A stretch of 64,000 nucleotides of DNA, from NCBI RefSeq assembly GCF_002116905.1, contig NZ_CP015118.1:1488001-1552000 (forward strand), given 5' to 3'. Positions 40,295-49,118 of this stretch are shown here, in pieces (positions within the stretch are counted from its first letter, which is position 1; each line of letters begins with the position of its first letter). This stretch comes from Piscinibacter gummiphilus (GTDB lineage: Bacteria; Pseudomonadota; Gammaproteobacteria; Burkholderiales; Burkholderiaceae_C). The notes below the pieces were generated by a model. The model saw only the letters and a list, made by a program, of their open reading frames with translations, had not been told where the DNA came from and did not search any database. Made by a program: the position numbers and the translations under genes.

Positions 40295-41359
40295 TTGAGC
40301 ATCGACAAACTCCGGGGCCCCGGCCTCTTCCTGGCGCAGTTCATCGACACGACGCCGCCGTTCGACACGCTCGACGGCCTCGCCGGCTGGGCGGCCGGGC
40401 TCGGTTTCCGTGCCGTGCAGATCCCCACCAGCGCGCCGCACATCTTCGACCTGCCGCTCGCGGCCCGCAGCCAGGCGTACTGCGACGACGTCCAGGGGCG
40501 CCTCGCGGCCCATGGCCTCGTCATCAGCGAACTGTCCACCCATCTGCAGGGCCAGCTGCTCGCGGTGCACCCGGCCTACGACTCGCTGTTCGACGGCTTC
40601 GCCGACGCGGCCGTGCGCGGCCGCCCGGCCGACCGCACCGTGTGGGCCGAGGAGCAGCTGAAGTTCGCGGCCCAGGCCTCGCGCCGGCTCGGGCTCACGT
40701 CGCACGTCACCTTCTCCGGCGCACTCGCTTGGCCGTACCTGTACCCGTGGCCCGCGCGGCCCGCGGGGCTCGTCGAGACGGCGTTCACCGAACTCGCGCG
40801 CCGATGGCGCCCGGTGCTGGACGCGTTCGACGACGCGGGCACGGACGTCTGCTATGAACTGCACCCGGGCGAGGACCTCTTCGACGGCACCACGTTCGAG
40901 CGGTTCCTCGACGCGGTGGAGCAGCACCCACGCGCCCGCATCCTCTACGACCCGAGCCACATGCTGCTGCAGCAGATGGACTACCTCGGCTTCATCGACG
41001 TGTACCACGCGCGCATCGGCGCCTTCCACGTGAAGGACGCCGAGTTCCGCCCGAGTGCGCGGCAAGGCGTGTACGGCGGCTACGCGCCCTGGATCGACCG
41101 GGCCGGCCGCTTCCGCTCGCTCGGCGACGGGCAGATCGACTTCACGTCCATCTTCAGCAAGTTCACGCAGCACGGCATCGACTGCTGGGCCGTGCTCGAG
41201 TGGGAGTGCTGCCTCAAGCACCCGGAGGACGGTGCACGCGAGGGCGCGGCCTTCATCCGCGACCACCTGATCCGGCGCACCGAACGTGCCTTCGACGACT
41301 TCGCCGAGGCCGGCACCGACACCGCGCAGCTGCGCCGGCTGATGGGGTTGTCCGCATGA
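40295..41359 (+). CDS. Sugar phosphate isomerase/epimerase-like TIM-barrel protein
   Basis: A 354-residue AP-endonuclease-2-like TIM barrel, starting at TTG 40295 (MSIDKLRGPGLFLAQF). Metal-site residues appear in CYELHPGEDLFDG, ILYDPSHMLLQQ and FHVKDAEF. It lies between the permease and the Gfo/Idh dehydrogenase with overlapping ends. Such pairs occur in inositol- and modified-sugar-type pathways; the reaction here is not known. Confidence 0.85.
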   Translation: MSIDKLRGPGLFLAQFIDTTPPFDTLDGLAGWAAGLGFRAVQIPTSAPHIFDLPLAARSQAYCDDVQGRLAAHGLVISELSTHLQGQLLAVHPAYDSLFDGFADAAVRGRPADRTVWAEEQLKFAAQASRRLGLTSHVTFSGALAWPYLYPWPARPAGLVETAFTELARRWRPVLDAFDDAGTDVCYELHPGEDLFDGTTFERFLDAVEQHPRARILYDPSHMLLQQMDYLGFIDVYHARIGAFHVKDAEFRPSARQGVYGGYAPWIDRAGRFRSLGDGQIDFTSIFSKFTQHGIDCWAVLEWECCLKHPEDGAREGAAFIRDHLIRRTERAFDDFAEAGTDTAQLRRLMGLSA

Positions 41360-42528
41360 GCGCGGCACCACGCCGGTTGCGCCTCGGCATGGTCGGCGGC
41401 GGGGAGGGCGCCTTCATCGGCAACGTGCACCGCATCGCCGCGCGGCTCGACGACGAATGGTCGCTGGTGGCGGGCGCCCTGTCGTCCGACGCGGCGCGGG
41501 CGCGCAGCAGCGCGGCGGCCCTGCGCCTCGACCCCGAACGCAGCTACACCGATTTCACCGAGATGGCCCGGCGCGAGGCCGAGCGCCACCGCGTGTCCGG
41601 CGACGGCATCGATGCGGTCGCGATCGTGACCCCGAACCACCTGCACGCCCCGGTGGCCCACGCGTTCCTCGACGCCGGCATCGACGTCATCTGCGACAAG
41701 CCCCTGGCGCTGACCCTGGACGAAGGCCGTTTGCTGGCGACCAAGGCGCGCGACACCGGCCGCTTCTTCGGCGTCACCTACAACTACAGCGGCTACCCGA
41801 TGGTGCGGCGCGCGCGGGCCCTGGTGCGCGACGGTCGGCTGGGGGCGCTGCGCGCGATCCAGGTCGAGTACGCGCAGGACTGGCTGGGCGAGGCCATCGA
41901 GGCGGCGGGCCACAAGCAGGCCGCATGGCGCACCGACCCGGCCCTGTCGGGCCACGCCGGCTGCCTGGGCGACATCGGCACGCATGCGTACCACCTCGCG
42001 TGTTTCGTGACCGGGCTCACCGCGCGGTCGGTCAGCGCGGAACTGAGCACCTTCGTCGCAGGGCGCCAGGTCGACGACCACGTCCAGGCGATGCTGCGCT
42101 TCGATCACGGCGTGCGCGGCACGCTGTGGGCGAGCCAGGTGGCCAGCGGCGCGGCCAACGGCCTGCGCCTGCGGGTCCATGGCGACCGCGCCAGCCTCGA
42201 GTTCGACCAGCAGCGGCCCGACGAACTGCTGTTGCGCGACCAGGGCGGCGACGAGACGCGCCTTCGGCGCGGTCGCACGCCGGCCGGTCCCACCGAACAC
42301 CTGCGGCTGCCGGGCGGCCATCCGGAGGGGTTCATCGAGGCCTTCGCGCAGCTGTACCGCGATGCGGCGCAGGTGATTCGCGCGCGCCGGTCCGGCGACG
42401 CAGCGCCCGCGGCCGCCGCCGACCTCAGCACGGTGGACGACGGTGTTCGCGGGCTGGCATTCGTCGCCGCGACGCTGCGCAGTTCCGCCGCGTCGGGGCA
42501 GTGGACCCCGATCGAGGCGGACCGCTGA
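41356..42528 (+). CDS. Gfo/Idh/MocA-family NAD(P)-dependent oxidoreductase
   Basis: A 390-residue dehydrogenase. The Rossmann start is LGMVGGGEGAFIGNVHR; CDKPLAL carries the catalytic Lys of the EKP-type motif; GDIGTHAYHLA holds the catalytic His of the C-terminal domain. It oxidises or reduces a cyclic sugar or inositol-like substrate. The ATG overlaps the isomerase stop by 4 nt. It is the last gene of the LacI-controlled operon. Confidence 0.9.
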   Translation: MSAAPRRLRLGMVGGGEGAFIGNVHRIAARLDDEWSLVAGALSSDAARARSSAAALRLDPERSYTDFTEMARREAERHRVSGDGIDAVAIVTPNHLHAPVAHAFLDAGIDVICDKPLALTLDEGRLLATKARDTGRFFGVTYNYSGYPMVRRARALVRDGRLGALRAIQVEYAQDWLGEAIEAAGHKQAAWRTDPALSGHAGCLGDIGTHAYHLACFVTGLTARSVSAELSTFVAGRQVDDHVQAMLRFDHGVRGTLWASQVASGAANGLRLRVHGDRASLEFDQQRPDELLLRDQGGDETRLRRGRTPAGPTEHLRLPGGHPEGFIEAFAQLYRDAAQVIRARRSGDAAPAAAADLSTVDDGVRGLAFVAATLRSSAASGQWTPIEADR

Positions 42529-42532
42529 CGCG

Positions 42533-42937
42533 TCAGGGCAGGCGCTTCTCGCCCTCGGGCGTCATCACCCACCGTGTGGTGGTCTCCTTGATGACCCCGC
42601 CGCCCTGGACGGAGCCCTTGACCGTGGTGTTGCTGTCGTTGTTCACGCGGGACTGGCAGTCCGCGCGATCGGCCTCCGGCAGTGCCTTGCAGCGGGCCAG
42701 CGCATTCGCCTCGAGCTGCGAACTGCTGGTCAGGCCGCCCCGGCGCGACTCGTTCAGCGCGGCGCCGGCTTCGCGCAGGCAGGTGGCCTTGTCCTGGTTC
42801 GTGTTCCCGCTTTCGCAGTTGGCGCGCTCCTGCTGGTAGCGGGCCTTCGCATCGGCGGGCGGGGTGGGGGACGCGGCGACGGCGCCGAAACACATCGCGG
42901 CGGCGGCGAGGGCGAGGAGGGGGGAGCGAGCGGACAT
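42533..42937 (-). CDS. Small secreted protein, unknown
   Basis: A 134-residue protein with a signal peptide (LLALAAAAMCFGAVAASP). The mature part has four Cys in CESGN, CLREAG, CKALP and CQSRV spacing, with many Ala, Glu and Asn. The start at 42937 has AGGAGA upstream. It is a common layout of betaproteobacterial periplasmic proteins, but I cannot assign a family. Confidence 0.65.
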   Translation of the reverse strand: MSARSPLLALAAAAMCFGAVAASPTPPADAKARYQQERANCESGNTNQDKATCLREAGAALNESRRGGLTSSSQLEANALARCKALPEADRADCQSRVNNDSNTTVKGSVQGGGVIKETTTRWVMTPEGEKRLP

Positions 42938-43092
42938 GGTGAAGTCTCCTGTCATTCGATCGGACATGGCACAACACTAGCCCCGCACCCGCCCGATCCC
43001 CATCGGAGCCGCCCGCGACACCGCGTAGGACATCACCCGGGCGGCTTCGGGTGCTAGAGTGCCGCCTTCCCTGCAGTCCGCCCCGCCGAACC

Positions 43093-43968
43093 GTGACCTC
43101 GCCGACGTCCTCGCTGCCCAAAGCCACCGCCTGGATGGCCGGCTGGCTGTCGCTGATGCTGGTGGTGGCCGTTGCGGGCCGCGAGGCCACGCGCGAGTTG
43201 CAGGTGTTCGAGCTGATGCTGCTGCGGTCCGTGATCGGGCTGTTCCTGCTCTACCCGCTCGTGCATGCGAACGGCGGCTTCGCGTCGATCCGCACCACGC
43301 GGCTTCGGGAGCACGGGCTCCGCAACGCCGTGCACTACAGCGCGCAGTTCGGCTGGTTCTTCGCGCTCACGCTCATCCCCATGGCCCACGTCGTGGCCAT
43401 CGAGTTCACGATGCCCCTCTGGACGGCGCTGCTCGCCGCGGCCTTCCTCGGCGAACGGTTCACGGCCTGGAAGGGCCTCGCGGTCGCGCTGGGGCTGGTC
43501 GGTGTGTTGATGATCGTGCGGCCCAACGCCGGCGGCATCAGCACCGGCGAGGCCATCGCGTTCGCCGCGGCCATCGGCTTCGCGGTGTCGGTGACCATGA
43601 CCAAGTCGCTGACCCGCACCGAGTCGCCCGTGACCATCATCTTCTGGATGCTGGTGCTGCAGTCGGTGCTCGGCCTCGTCCCGGCGCTGTCGGTGTGGCA
43701 GTGGCCTTCGGCCGCGGTGTGGCCATGGGTGCTGCTCGTCGCGTTCGGCGGCACGTTCTCGCACTACTGCATGGCCCGCGCGCTGCGCCACGCCGACGCC
43801 ACCGTGGTGGTGCCCCTGGACTTCCTGCGCGTGCCGCTGACCGCGGCCGCGGGCTGGTGGTTCTACAGCGAACGGTTCGACCTGCTGACCGCGCTCGGCG
43901 CCGGCCTGATCCTCGCGGGCAACCTCGTCAACCTGATGCGCCAGCGCGCCGCACGGACCTCGCCATGA
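43093..43968 (+). CDS. EamA-family (DMT) membrane transporter
   Basis: A 291-residue transporter with ten predicted helices in two EamA repeats. The first repeat has VFELMLLRSVIGLFLLYPL and FTMPLWTALLAAAFLGERFT; the second has PLDFLRVPLTAAAGWWFYSERF. The GTG at 43093 gives the usual N-terminus. The family exports metabolites such as amino acids or amines; the substrate is unknown. The next gene overlaps by 4 nt. Confidence 0.87.
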   Translation: MTSPTSSLPKATAWMAGWLSLMLVVAVAGREATRELQVFELMLLRSVIGLFLLYPLVHANGGFASIRTTRLREHGLRNAVHYSAQFGWFFALTLIPMAHVVAIEFTMPLWTALLAAAFLGERFTAWKGLAVALGLVGVLMIVRPNAGGISTGEAIAFAAAIGFAVSVTMTKSLTRTESPVTIIFWMLVLQSVLGLVPALSVWQWPSAAVWPWVLLVAFGGTFSHYCMARALRHADATVVVPLDFLRVPLTAAAGWWFYSERFDLLTALGAGLILAGNLVNLMRQRAARTSP

Positions 43969-44426
43969 CCGCACCTTCCCTCACCTGGCGCTGCCAGTCG
44001 TTCGGCGAACTCGACGCCGCCACGCTCCATGCGATCCTGCAGCTCCGCTCGGAGGTCTTCGTGATCGAGCAGCAGTGCATCTACCAGGACGTCGACGGCA
44101 AGGACCCGCGGGCCCACCATGTCTCGGCATGGGACGGCGAGCACCTCGTGGCGTATGCCCGCGCGCTGCCGCCCGGCGTGTCGTTCGACGAGGCGAGCAT
44201 CGGCCGCGTGGTGACCTCGCCGCGGTACCGCACGATCGGCGCCGGGCGCGAGCTGGTGGCCCGCAGCATCGAGGCCTGCGAGCAGGTGTTCGGCGCCCAG
44301 CCGATCCGCATCGGGGCGCAGAGCCACCTGCAGCGCTTCTACGGCAGTTTCGGCTTCGTGCCGTGTTCGGACGAATACGTCGAGGACGGCATTCCGCACA
44401 TCGACATGCTGAGGCCCGCCATTTGA
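43965..44426 (+). CDS. ElaA-like GNAT acetyltransferase
   Basis: A 153-residue GNAT-fold protein. It matches the ElaA pattern: LQLRSEVFVIEQQCIYQDVDGKD near the N-terminus and GRVVTSPRYRTIGAGRELV, which holds the acetyl-CoA P-loop, followed by QSHLQRFYGSFGFVPCSDEYVEDGIPHIDM. Its substrate is not established. It is co-transcribed with the EamA transporter. Confidence 0.88.
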   Translation: MTAPSLTWRCQSFGELDAATLHAILQLRSEVFVIEQQCIYQDVDGKDPRAHHVSAWDGEHLVAYARALPPGVSFDEASIGRVVTSPRYRTIGAGRELVARSIEACEQVFGAQPIRIGAQSHLQRFYGSFGFVPCSDEYVEDGIPHIDMLRPAI

Positions 44427-44529
44427 TCGATTTGTACCGGCCGAGGCGAGGATGCGGCGGTGCGGGTGGCCGGAACGGTGCGATAGGCATGCTCAAATAC
44501 AACGGACCGTTCATGCCTCAGCGCCTCTC

Positions 44530-45393
44530 ATGCAGCCTGCACTCCAGCGTTCCGAGCAGTTCATCCTGGGCGGTGATGTCGACCGCTCGGGTCCCGTCAC
44601 GTTGTCCCAGCTGAGGGCGTTGCCCGCGTCACGGCAGGCCGCGTCCGGTGCACACGCCCAGGTCGGCGCGAGCCTCTGGTCCGTGCTGGACCGCGCGGGC
44701 CTCCAGATCGACGCCAGCCGCCGCAACGACCTGCTCAACCGCTACGTGCTGGTCACCGGCTCGGACGGCCGCAAGGTGGTGTTCTCGCTCGGTGAACTCA
44801 GCCCCCACTTCGGCAACCGGCAAGGGCTCGTGGCCTATGCCGACGCGGTCGACGGCGTGCTTTCGCCGCTGCCCGACAAGGGCCTGCTGCAGATCCGTGC
44901 GACCGGCGACCTCCAGGACGGCCGGCTCGTCGCGTGGCCGGCGCGGGTCGACGTGCGCAGCTCGGCGTCGACCGTGCCGGAGCAGGGCGACGTCGTCTCG
45001 AACGCCGTGCGCGTGAGCGGCGCGGTGCGCCGGCCCGGCACCTTCGACCTGGCCGCACTGAAGGCGCTGCCCGCCGTCACGCGCACGGTGGGCGCGGACA
45101 CCTACGTGGGCGTCAGCCTGTGGCACCTGCTGAATACCACGCTGGGCCTCGCCGCCGGGCAGCCGCTCGGCATGTACGTCGTGGCCAGCGGCAGCGACGG
45201 CCAGAAGGCGGTGGTGTCGATCGGCGAGATCGACCCGGCTGCGGGCAACCAGTCCGTGCTGGTCGCGTACCAGGTCAACGGCGTGCCGATCGACGTCGAC
45301 GGCTTCGCACGGCTCGTGGTGCCGAACGACGCGCGCAAGAGCCGGCACGTGTCGAGCCTGATGGCGCTCGAGATGTTCGTGGCCCGGCCGTAG
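44530..45393 (+). CDS. SUOX-fold-like repeat protein, paralogue A
   Basis: A 287-residue protein of two repeats of about 110 residues. Each runs VTLSQLRALP / FDLAALKALPAVTRTVGADTYVGVSLWHLL / RNDLLNRYVLVTGSDGRKVVFSLGE and then GNxxxLVAY with RLVVPNDAR. The pattern resembles the molybdopterin-binding domain of sulfite-oxidase family proteins. The catalytic Cys of such enzymes is not seen, so it is probably a binding protein. No signal peptide is visible, unlike paralogue B. Confidence 0.65.
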   Translation: MQPALQRSEQFILGGDVDRSGPVTLSQLRALPASRQAASGAHAQVGASLWSVLDRAGLQIDASRRNDLLNRYVLVTGSDGRKVVFSLGELSPHFGNRQGLVAYADAVDGVLSPLPDKGLLQIRATGDLQDGRLVAWPARVDVRSSASTVPEQGDVVSNAVRVSGAVRRPGTFDLAALKALPAVTRTVGADTYVGVSLWHLLNTTLGLAAGQPLGMYVVASGSDGQKAVVSIGEIDPAAGNQSVLVAYQVNGVPIDVDGFARLVVPNDARKSRHVSSLMALEMFVARP

Positions 45394-45517
45394 TGGTTCG
45401 TCCGCAGACGTCCCGGAAGAGCCGCTGGAACACACCGCTGGCGTAGTGCGCCAGCACGCGACGGCGCGAGGAGGGGGCGCCGCACAGCGGCGGTGCGTCA
45501 GCCGGGAACCGCGGAAC

Positions 45518-46516
45518 TCAGGGCGCGGGCCGCGCGGCGAGCACCTCGATGCCAACGAGGTTCGACACGAATCGCCCGGCCTTCGTGTCGCCGGGGACCA
45601 CCAGCCGGGCGAAGCCGCTGGTGGTCAGGGGCGCACCGTCGACCTCGTACGCGATGAGGTTCGGCGCGTTGCCGAAGCCGGGCTCGATCTCGCCCAGCGC
45701 GATGAGTGCCCGGTAGCCGTCGCTGCCGGTGGCCACCACGTACTTGCCGAGCACGTCGTTCTTGACCGCGGGATCCAGCACGAGGCCCGTCGTGGTGTTG
45801 AGAAAGTCCCACAGGCTCACGCCGCGGTAGACGTTCGCACCCACCGTGCGGGTCACGGCGGGCAGGGCCTGCAGCGCAGCGAGGTCGTACGTTCCTGGTG
45901 ACTTCACGGCACCGGAGACCGTGAACGAAGTGGTCACGCCACCTCCGGTGCCCGTGGCGGTCGAGCCGGCGTCGCGCACGTCCAGACGGGTCAGCGCGGA
46001 GACGTAGCGCCCGCCCTTGACGTCACCGGGCGCCGTCACGCGGACGGGGCCGTCGGTGCCGAGGGCGGACGACACGCCGCTCGCGGCCTCCTCGTAGACC
46101 ACGAGGGACGGGCGGTTCCCGAAGTCGGGCTTGAGTTCGGCGAGCGAGAAGACGGCCTGGTAGCCGTCGGCGCCGGTCGCGAGGACGTACTTGCCCAGCA
46201 CGTCGTTCTTGCGGGCCGCATCGACCTGGATGCCGGCCTGGTCCAGCAGGTTCCAGAGGTTCGTGCCGGTGTAGGTGTGGGTCTGAGGTCCCGCACCGCT
46301 GCCGTAGCTGACCGTCTGCGTCGTGGGCGGCAGGGCCTTCAGGTCGGCCACCGACAGCGACACCGGCCGGTCCAGTCCGCCCTGGACCGACAGCACCTTC
46401 GGCGAGGCCGCCGACGTCGGCACGACGTCGTCGGAGTCGCCGCCACACGCCGCGAACGAGGCGGCCGTGAGCATCACGGCGAGGGCGGCGGGCCATCGGG
46501 TTCGGAACGGGCGCAT
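45518..46516 (-). CDS. SUOX-fold-like repeat lipoprotein, paralogue B
   Basis: A 332-residue paralogue of the convergent gene at 44530, with the same two repeats (VSLSVADLKALPPTTQTVSY and GTYDLAALQALPAVTRTVG; KNDVLGKYVVATGSDGYRA). The N-terminus is a lipoprotein signal with Cys in SFAACGGD, so it is probably anchored in the envelope. It diverges from the ModE-like regulator gene with a candidate ModE site between. A role in molybdate/tungstate or molybdopterin biology is an inference from this layout. Confidence 0.65.
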   Translation of the reverse strand: MRPFRTRWPAALAVMLTAASFAACGGDSDDVVPTSAASPKVLSVQGGLDRPVSLSVADLKALPPTTQTVSYGSGAGPQTHTYTGTNLWNLLDQAGIQVDAARKNDVLGKYVLATGADGYQAVFSLAELKPDFGNRPSLVVYEEAASGVSSALGTDGPVRVTAPGDVKGGRYVSALTRLDVRDAGSTATGTGGGVTTSFTVSGAVKSPGTYDLAALQALPAVTRTVGANVYRGVSLWDFLNTTTGLVLDPAVKNDVLGKYVVATGSDGYRALIALGEIEPGFGNAPNLIAYEVDGAPLTTSGFARLVVPGDTKAGRFVSNLVGIEVLAARPAP

Positions 46517-46533
46517 GCGGGGTCCTGGAAGTT

Positions 46534-46557
46534 CGATGTATTCATTCTGACATATCG
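46534..46557. promoter_or_regulatory. Candidate ModE-type operator
   Basis: CGATGTAT-N8-ACATATCG is an imperfect inverted repeat (six of eight arm positions pair) with CGAT ends and A/T-rich inner arms, like ModE boxes. It lies 18 bp upstream of the lipoprotein gene and 47 bp upstream of the ModE-like gene. Binding would control both. Confidence 0.55.
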
Positions 46558-46604
46558 ATGTCCGGCTTCCGGCCCGCCGAGGCGCATCGGCTACGCTTGG
46601 GGCC

Positions 46605-47009
46605 ATGGTCAAACTCCTTCGCAGCCGCGCCGCCCCCACCTCCGACAAGCCGCAGGTGCGCTTCCGCATGCGCGTCACCGTCGCGGAGGTCATCGCCATC
46701 GGTCCGGGCAAGGTCGCGCTGCTGGAGGCCGTGCGCGACCACGGCTCGATCTCGGCCGCGGCCAAGCAGCTCGACATGTCGTACCGGCGCGCCTGGGTGC
46801 TGGTGGACGAAACCAACCGGAGCCTGAAGAAGCCGGCGGTCGAGTCCGGTCACGGTGGGCAGAACGGCGGCGGCACCGCGCTGACGCCCGTGGGTGAGCA
46901 GGTGATCGCGCTCTACCGGACCATCGAGGAGAAGGCCGCGGCGGCCTGCGCCACCGAACTCAAGGCGCTCACGCGCCTGCTCGCCCCGCCGCCGTCCGGG
47001 GACGCCTGA
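46605..47009 (+). CDS. ModE-like winged-helix regulator (N-terminal domain only)
   Basis: A 134-residue protein. GKVALLEAVRDHGSISAAAKQLDMSYRRAWVLVDETNR (residues about 36-72) is the ModE-type winged helix. The Gly-rich loop and LTPVGEQVIALYRTIEEKA follow. The molybdate-binding MOP domains of full ModE are missing, as in the short ModE-like proteins of many proteobacteria, so metal sensing must be different or absent. Confidence 0.85.
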   Translation: MVKLLRSRAAPTSDKPQVRFRMRVTVAEVIAIGPGKVALLEAVRDHGSISAAAKQLDMSYRRAWVLVDETNRSLKKPAVESGHGGQNGGGTALTPVGEQVIALYRTIEEKAAAACATELKALTRLLAPPPSGDA

Positions 47010-47010
47010 C

Positions 47011-47898
47011 CTACGCCGGCTCCGGCGTCGCCTCGCTGGTTTCCACGGGCGCCTCGGTCACCGGCCGCGCCGGCCTGTGTTCGTCGAACACGTCCTGCAG
47101 CGACCTGCGCGAGCAATTGCTCCAGTCCTTCGGGAACGTGCCGAACAGCGTGTCGAACGCACCGCTGGCCGTGATGCGGGTGGGCCGCGTGAAGGTGACC
47201 ACGCCGGCCTCGTCGTCGAAGGTCGCGTCGCCGGCGTCCACCAGGGCCTGCACCTTCTCGAGCGTCTCGGGGAACTTGTTCACGCCGAGCCGGCTGTCGG
47301 CGTAGACCTCGATCGTTTTCGACACCGCGGACAGCACGCGCGCGCCGGCCTTGTCGAGCTTGCCGAAGCGGGCCCCGCGCGAGAGCGTGAAGAGCGCCTC
47401 GCGGTTGAACTGGAACACGTCGATGCCGGCGAACTCGAGGAGGGTGCGGATCGGGGCGAGGTACGCCTCCACCAGCTCGTCCGGTTCGGACACGTCGGCC
47501 ATCGTGCGGTTCGCCACCTCGTAGCGACACGCTTCGCGCGCCCACTCGATGAAGGCCGACTCGACGGCCCGGGCGCGCGCCGTGGTCATCCACGGGCCCG
47601 CCGACGTGAAGACCAGCGCGACGGACCAGAAGGGCTTGTCCTTGTCCTGGAGGTCGCCGACCCGCGCGGGCACGCCCACGTGTCCGACGCTCAAGTACCG
47701 CTGCGCAGCCGTGGTTCTCGCATAGTCGTCGGCGAACAGGACACACACGCAGGCCTTGCCCAACTTCTCCACGCCGGCCTTGCGCCACTTCAGGTAACTC
47801 TCGCGGCTCATGCGGAGGATCTGTCCGTCCCACCCTGCCGCAGATATCTCTCTGATGCCGTCGAGGCCACTCGCCTCGATGCGGATGAATCTTGTCAT
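47011..47898 (-). CDS. GIY-YIG/DUF4357-like hypothetical protein
   Basis: A 295-residue protein. It opens with IEASGLDGIREISAAGWDGQILRM, then RYLSVGHVGVPARVGDLQDKDKPFWSVALVF, which resembles the later part of GIY-YIG nuclease-like domains with DUF4357 tails. The tyrosines of GIY-YIG are not clearly present. The C-terminal third (TFDDEAGVVTFTRPTRITASGAFDTLFG) looks like the DUF4357 fold. It may be an inactive or modified nuclease family member. Confidence 0.5.
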   Translation of the reverse strand: MTRFIRIEASGLDGIREISAAGWDGQILRMSRESYLKWRKAGVEKLGKACVCVLFADDYARTTAAQRYLSVGHVGVPARVGDLQDKDKPFWSVALVFTSAGPWMTTARARAVESAFIEWAREACRYEVANRTMADVSEPDELVEAYLAPIRTLLEFAGIDVFQFNREALFTLSRGARFGKLDKAGARVLSAVSKTIEVYADSRLGVNKFPETLEKVQALVDAGDATFDDEAGVVTFTRPTRITASGAFDTLFGTFPKDWSNCSRRSLQDVFDEHRPARPVTEAPVETSEATPEPA

Positions 47899-47924
47899 CG
47901 GTGGATTATCGCGCGCGCGGGCGT

Positions 47925-48971
47925 TCAGCCCGGCGCCTCGCGGAACGCCGTGGGCGCCTGCCCGGTCCACTTGCGAAACGCCTTGCGGAAGTTCGACGCG
48001 TCCGAGAACCCGACGCGGTTCGCGATCTGCTCGACGGGCATCGCCGTGTCGCGCAGGTACTCGATGGCGAGCGAACAGCGCACCTCGTCCACCAGGGCCT
48101 GATAGCCCTGGCCCTCGTCGGCGAGGCGGCGGTGCAGGGTGCGCACCGACAGGCCGAGCCGTTCGGCCATCTCTTCCGCGCCGGGGAAGGTGCCGCGGCT
48201 GTTGAGGCAGGCCGTGCGGATGTGGCGTGCAAGTTCCGATTCTTCCGGCAAGCGTTCCAGCAGGCGCTCGCAGAACGAGGCGCACAGGCCGGCCGTGATC
48301 GGGTTGGCGTTGGGGCAGGGGCGTTGCAGCACGTCCGCGTCGAAGTGCCATTCCATCACGGGCTGCTCGAACCGGACGGGGCATCCGAAGAGGCGCTCGT
48401 AGGCCGCGGCGTACGCCGGGCGCCGGTACGGCAGCAGCAGCAGCCGTGACGGCAGCGGGGCCTCGAGCACGCAGCTCGTGAGTTTCAGGATGGAGGCGAA
48501 CCAGAACTCGGTGGCGAGCGGCAGCACGTCGCCCAGGGCCATGACGTCGTGGCCTTCGAAGATCGCCATGCCGTTGTCGATCCGGAAGCGCTTTTCAAGC
48601 ACCGGGCCGGCGAGGCGGATGTGCCGGATGCCGAAGTCCACCGCCTCGCCGAAGTTGGTGCTGCTGACGAGCGCGTAGCCGAGCACGCCGAAGTCGCTGA
48701 GGCGCTGGCGGCTGCCGGCGCGCAGGCCGACGTCGGTGGCCGACGACAGCCGCAGCGTGTTGCGGAAGATCGCCACCTTCTGCGCCGGCGAGATGCGCGC
48801 CTGCACGTCGTCCAGCTGGGCGGGCGTGAGGCCCGTGCCCTGCAGCAGCGCCGTGGCCTCGATGCCGTGGTCGGCCATTTCGGCGAACAGCGCCTGCAGG
48901 CCCAGCAGGTGGTGGGCGTCGGAGGCGAGCGCTCCGGATTCGCGGGCGATGACCTGGACGGTGGCGGTCAT
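47925..48971 (-). CDS. AraC-family regulator (OruR/ArgR-like)
   Basis: A 348-residue protein. The N-terminal arabinose-binding-like domain (LFAEMADHGIEATALLQGTGL) is followed by a C-terminal double HTH (AERLGLSVRTLHRRLADEG and EQIANRVGFSDASNFRKAFRKWTG). The start at 48971 was chosen over an in-frame ATG at 48995. It diverges from the alkyl-sulfate degradation operon across about 150 bp, so it is the probable activator of that operon and would sense an alcohol, aldehyde or fatty acid. Confidence 0.85.
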   Translation of the reverse strand: MTATVQVIARESGALASDAHHLLGLQALFAEMADHGIEATALLQGTGLTPAQLDDVQARISPAQKVAIFRNTLRLSSATDVGLRAGSRQRLSDFGVLGYALVSSTNFGEAVDFGIRHIRLAGPVLEKRFRIDNGMAIFEGHDVMALGDVLPLATEFWFASILKLTSCVLEAPLPSRLLLLPYRRPAYAAAYERLFGCPVRFEQPVMEWHFDADVLQRPCPNANPITAGLCASFCERLLERLPEESELARHIRTACLNSRGTFPGAEEMAERLGLSVRTLHRRLADEGQGYQALVDEVRCSLAIEYLRDTAMPVEQIANRVGFSDASNFRKAFRKWTGQAPTAFREAPG

Positions 48972-49118
48972 GGGGCTGTCGGGGTTTACGCGCAAGGGCC
49001 ATCAGTTTGGCAGATTTCCACCCGTTGCTGGCGCCAAGCAACCTCGCCGGTGTGGGCAGTTCGACGCACCATCTTCCGGTTCGGCACGCATTCGCGGCCG
49101 GCCCGAGACGAGGACACG

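Noticed and set aside
45394..45517. Short inverted repeats between the convergent SUOX-like genes as a specific regulatory element
   Set aside because: They are short GC-rich repeats without a T tract or recurrence elsewhere.
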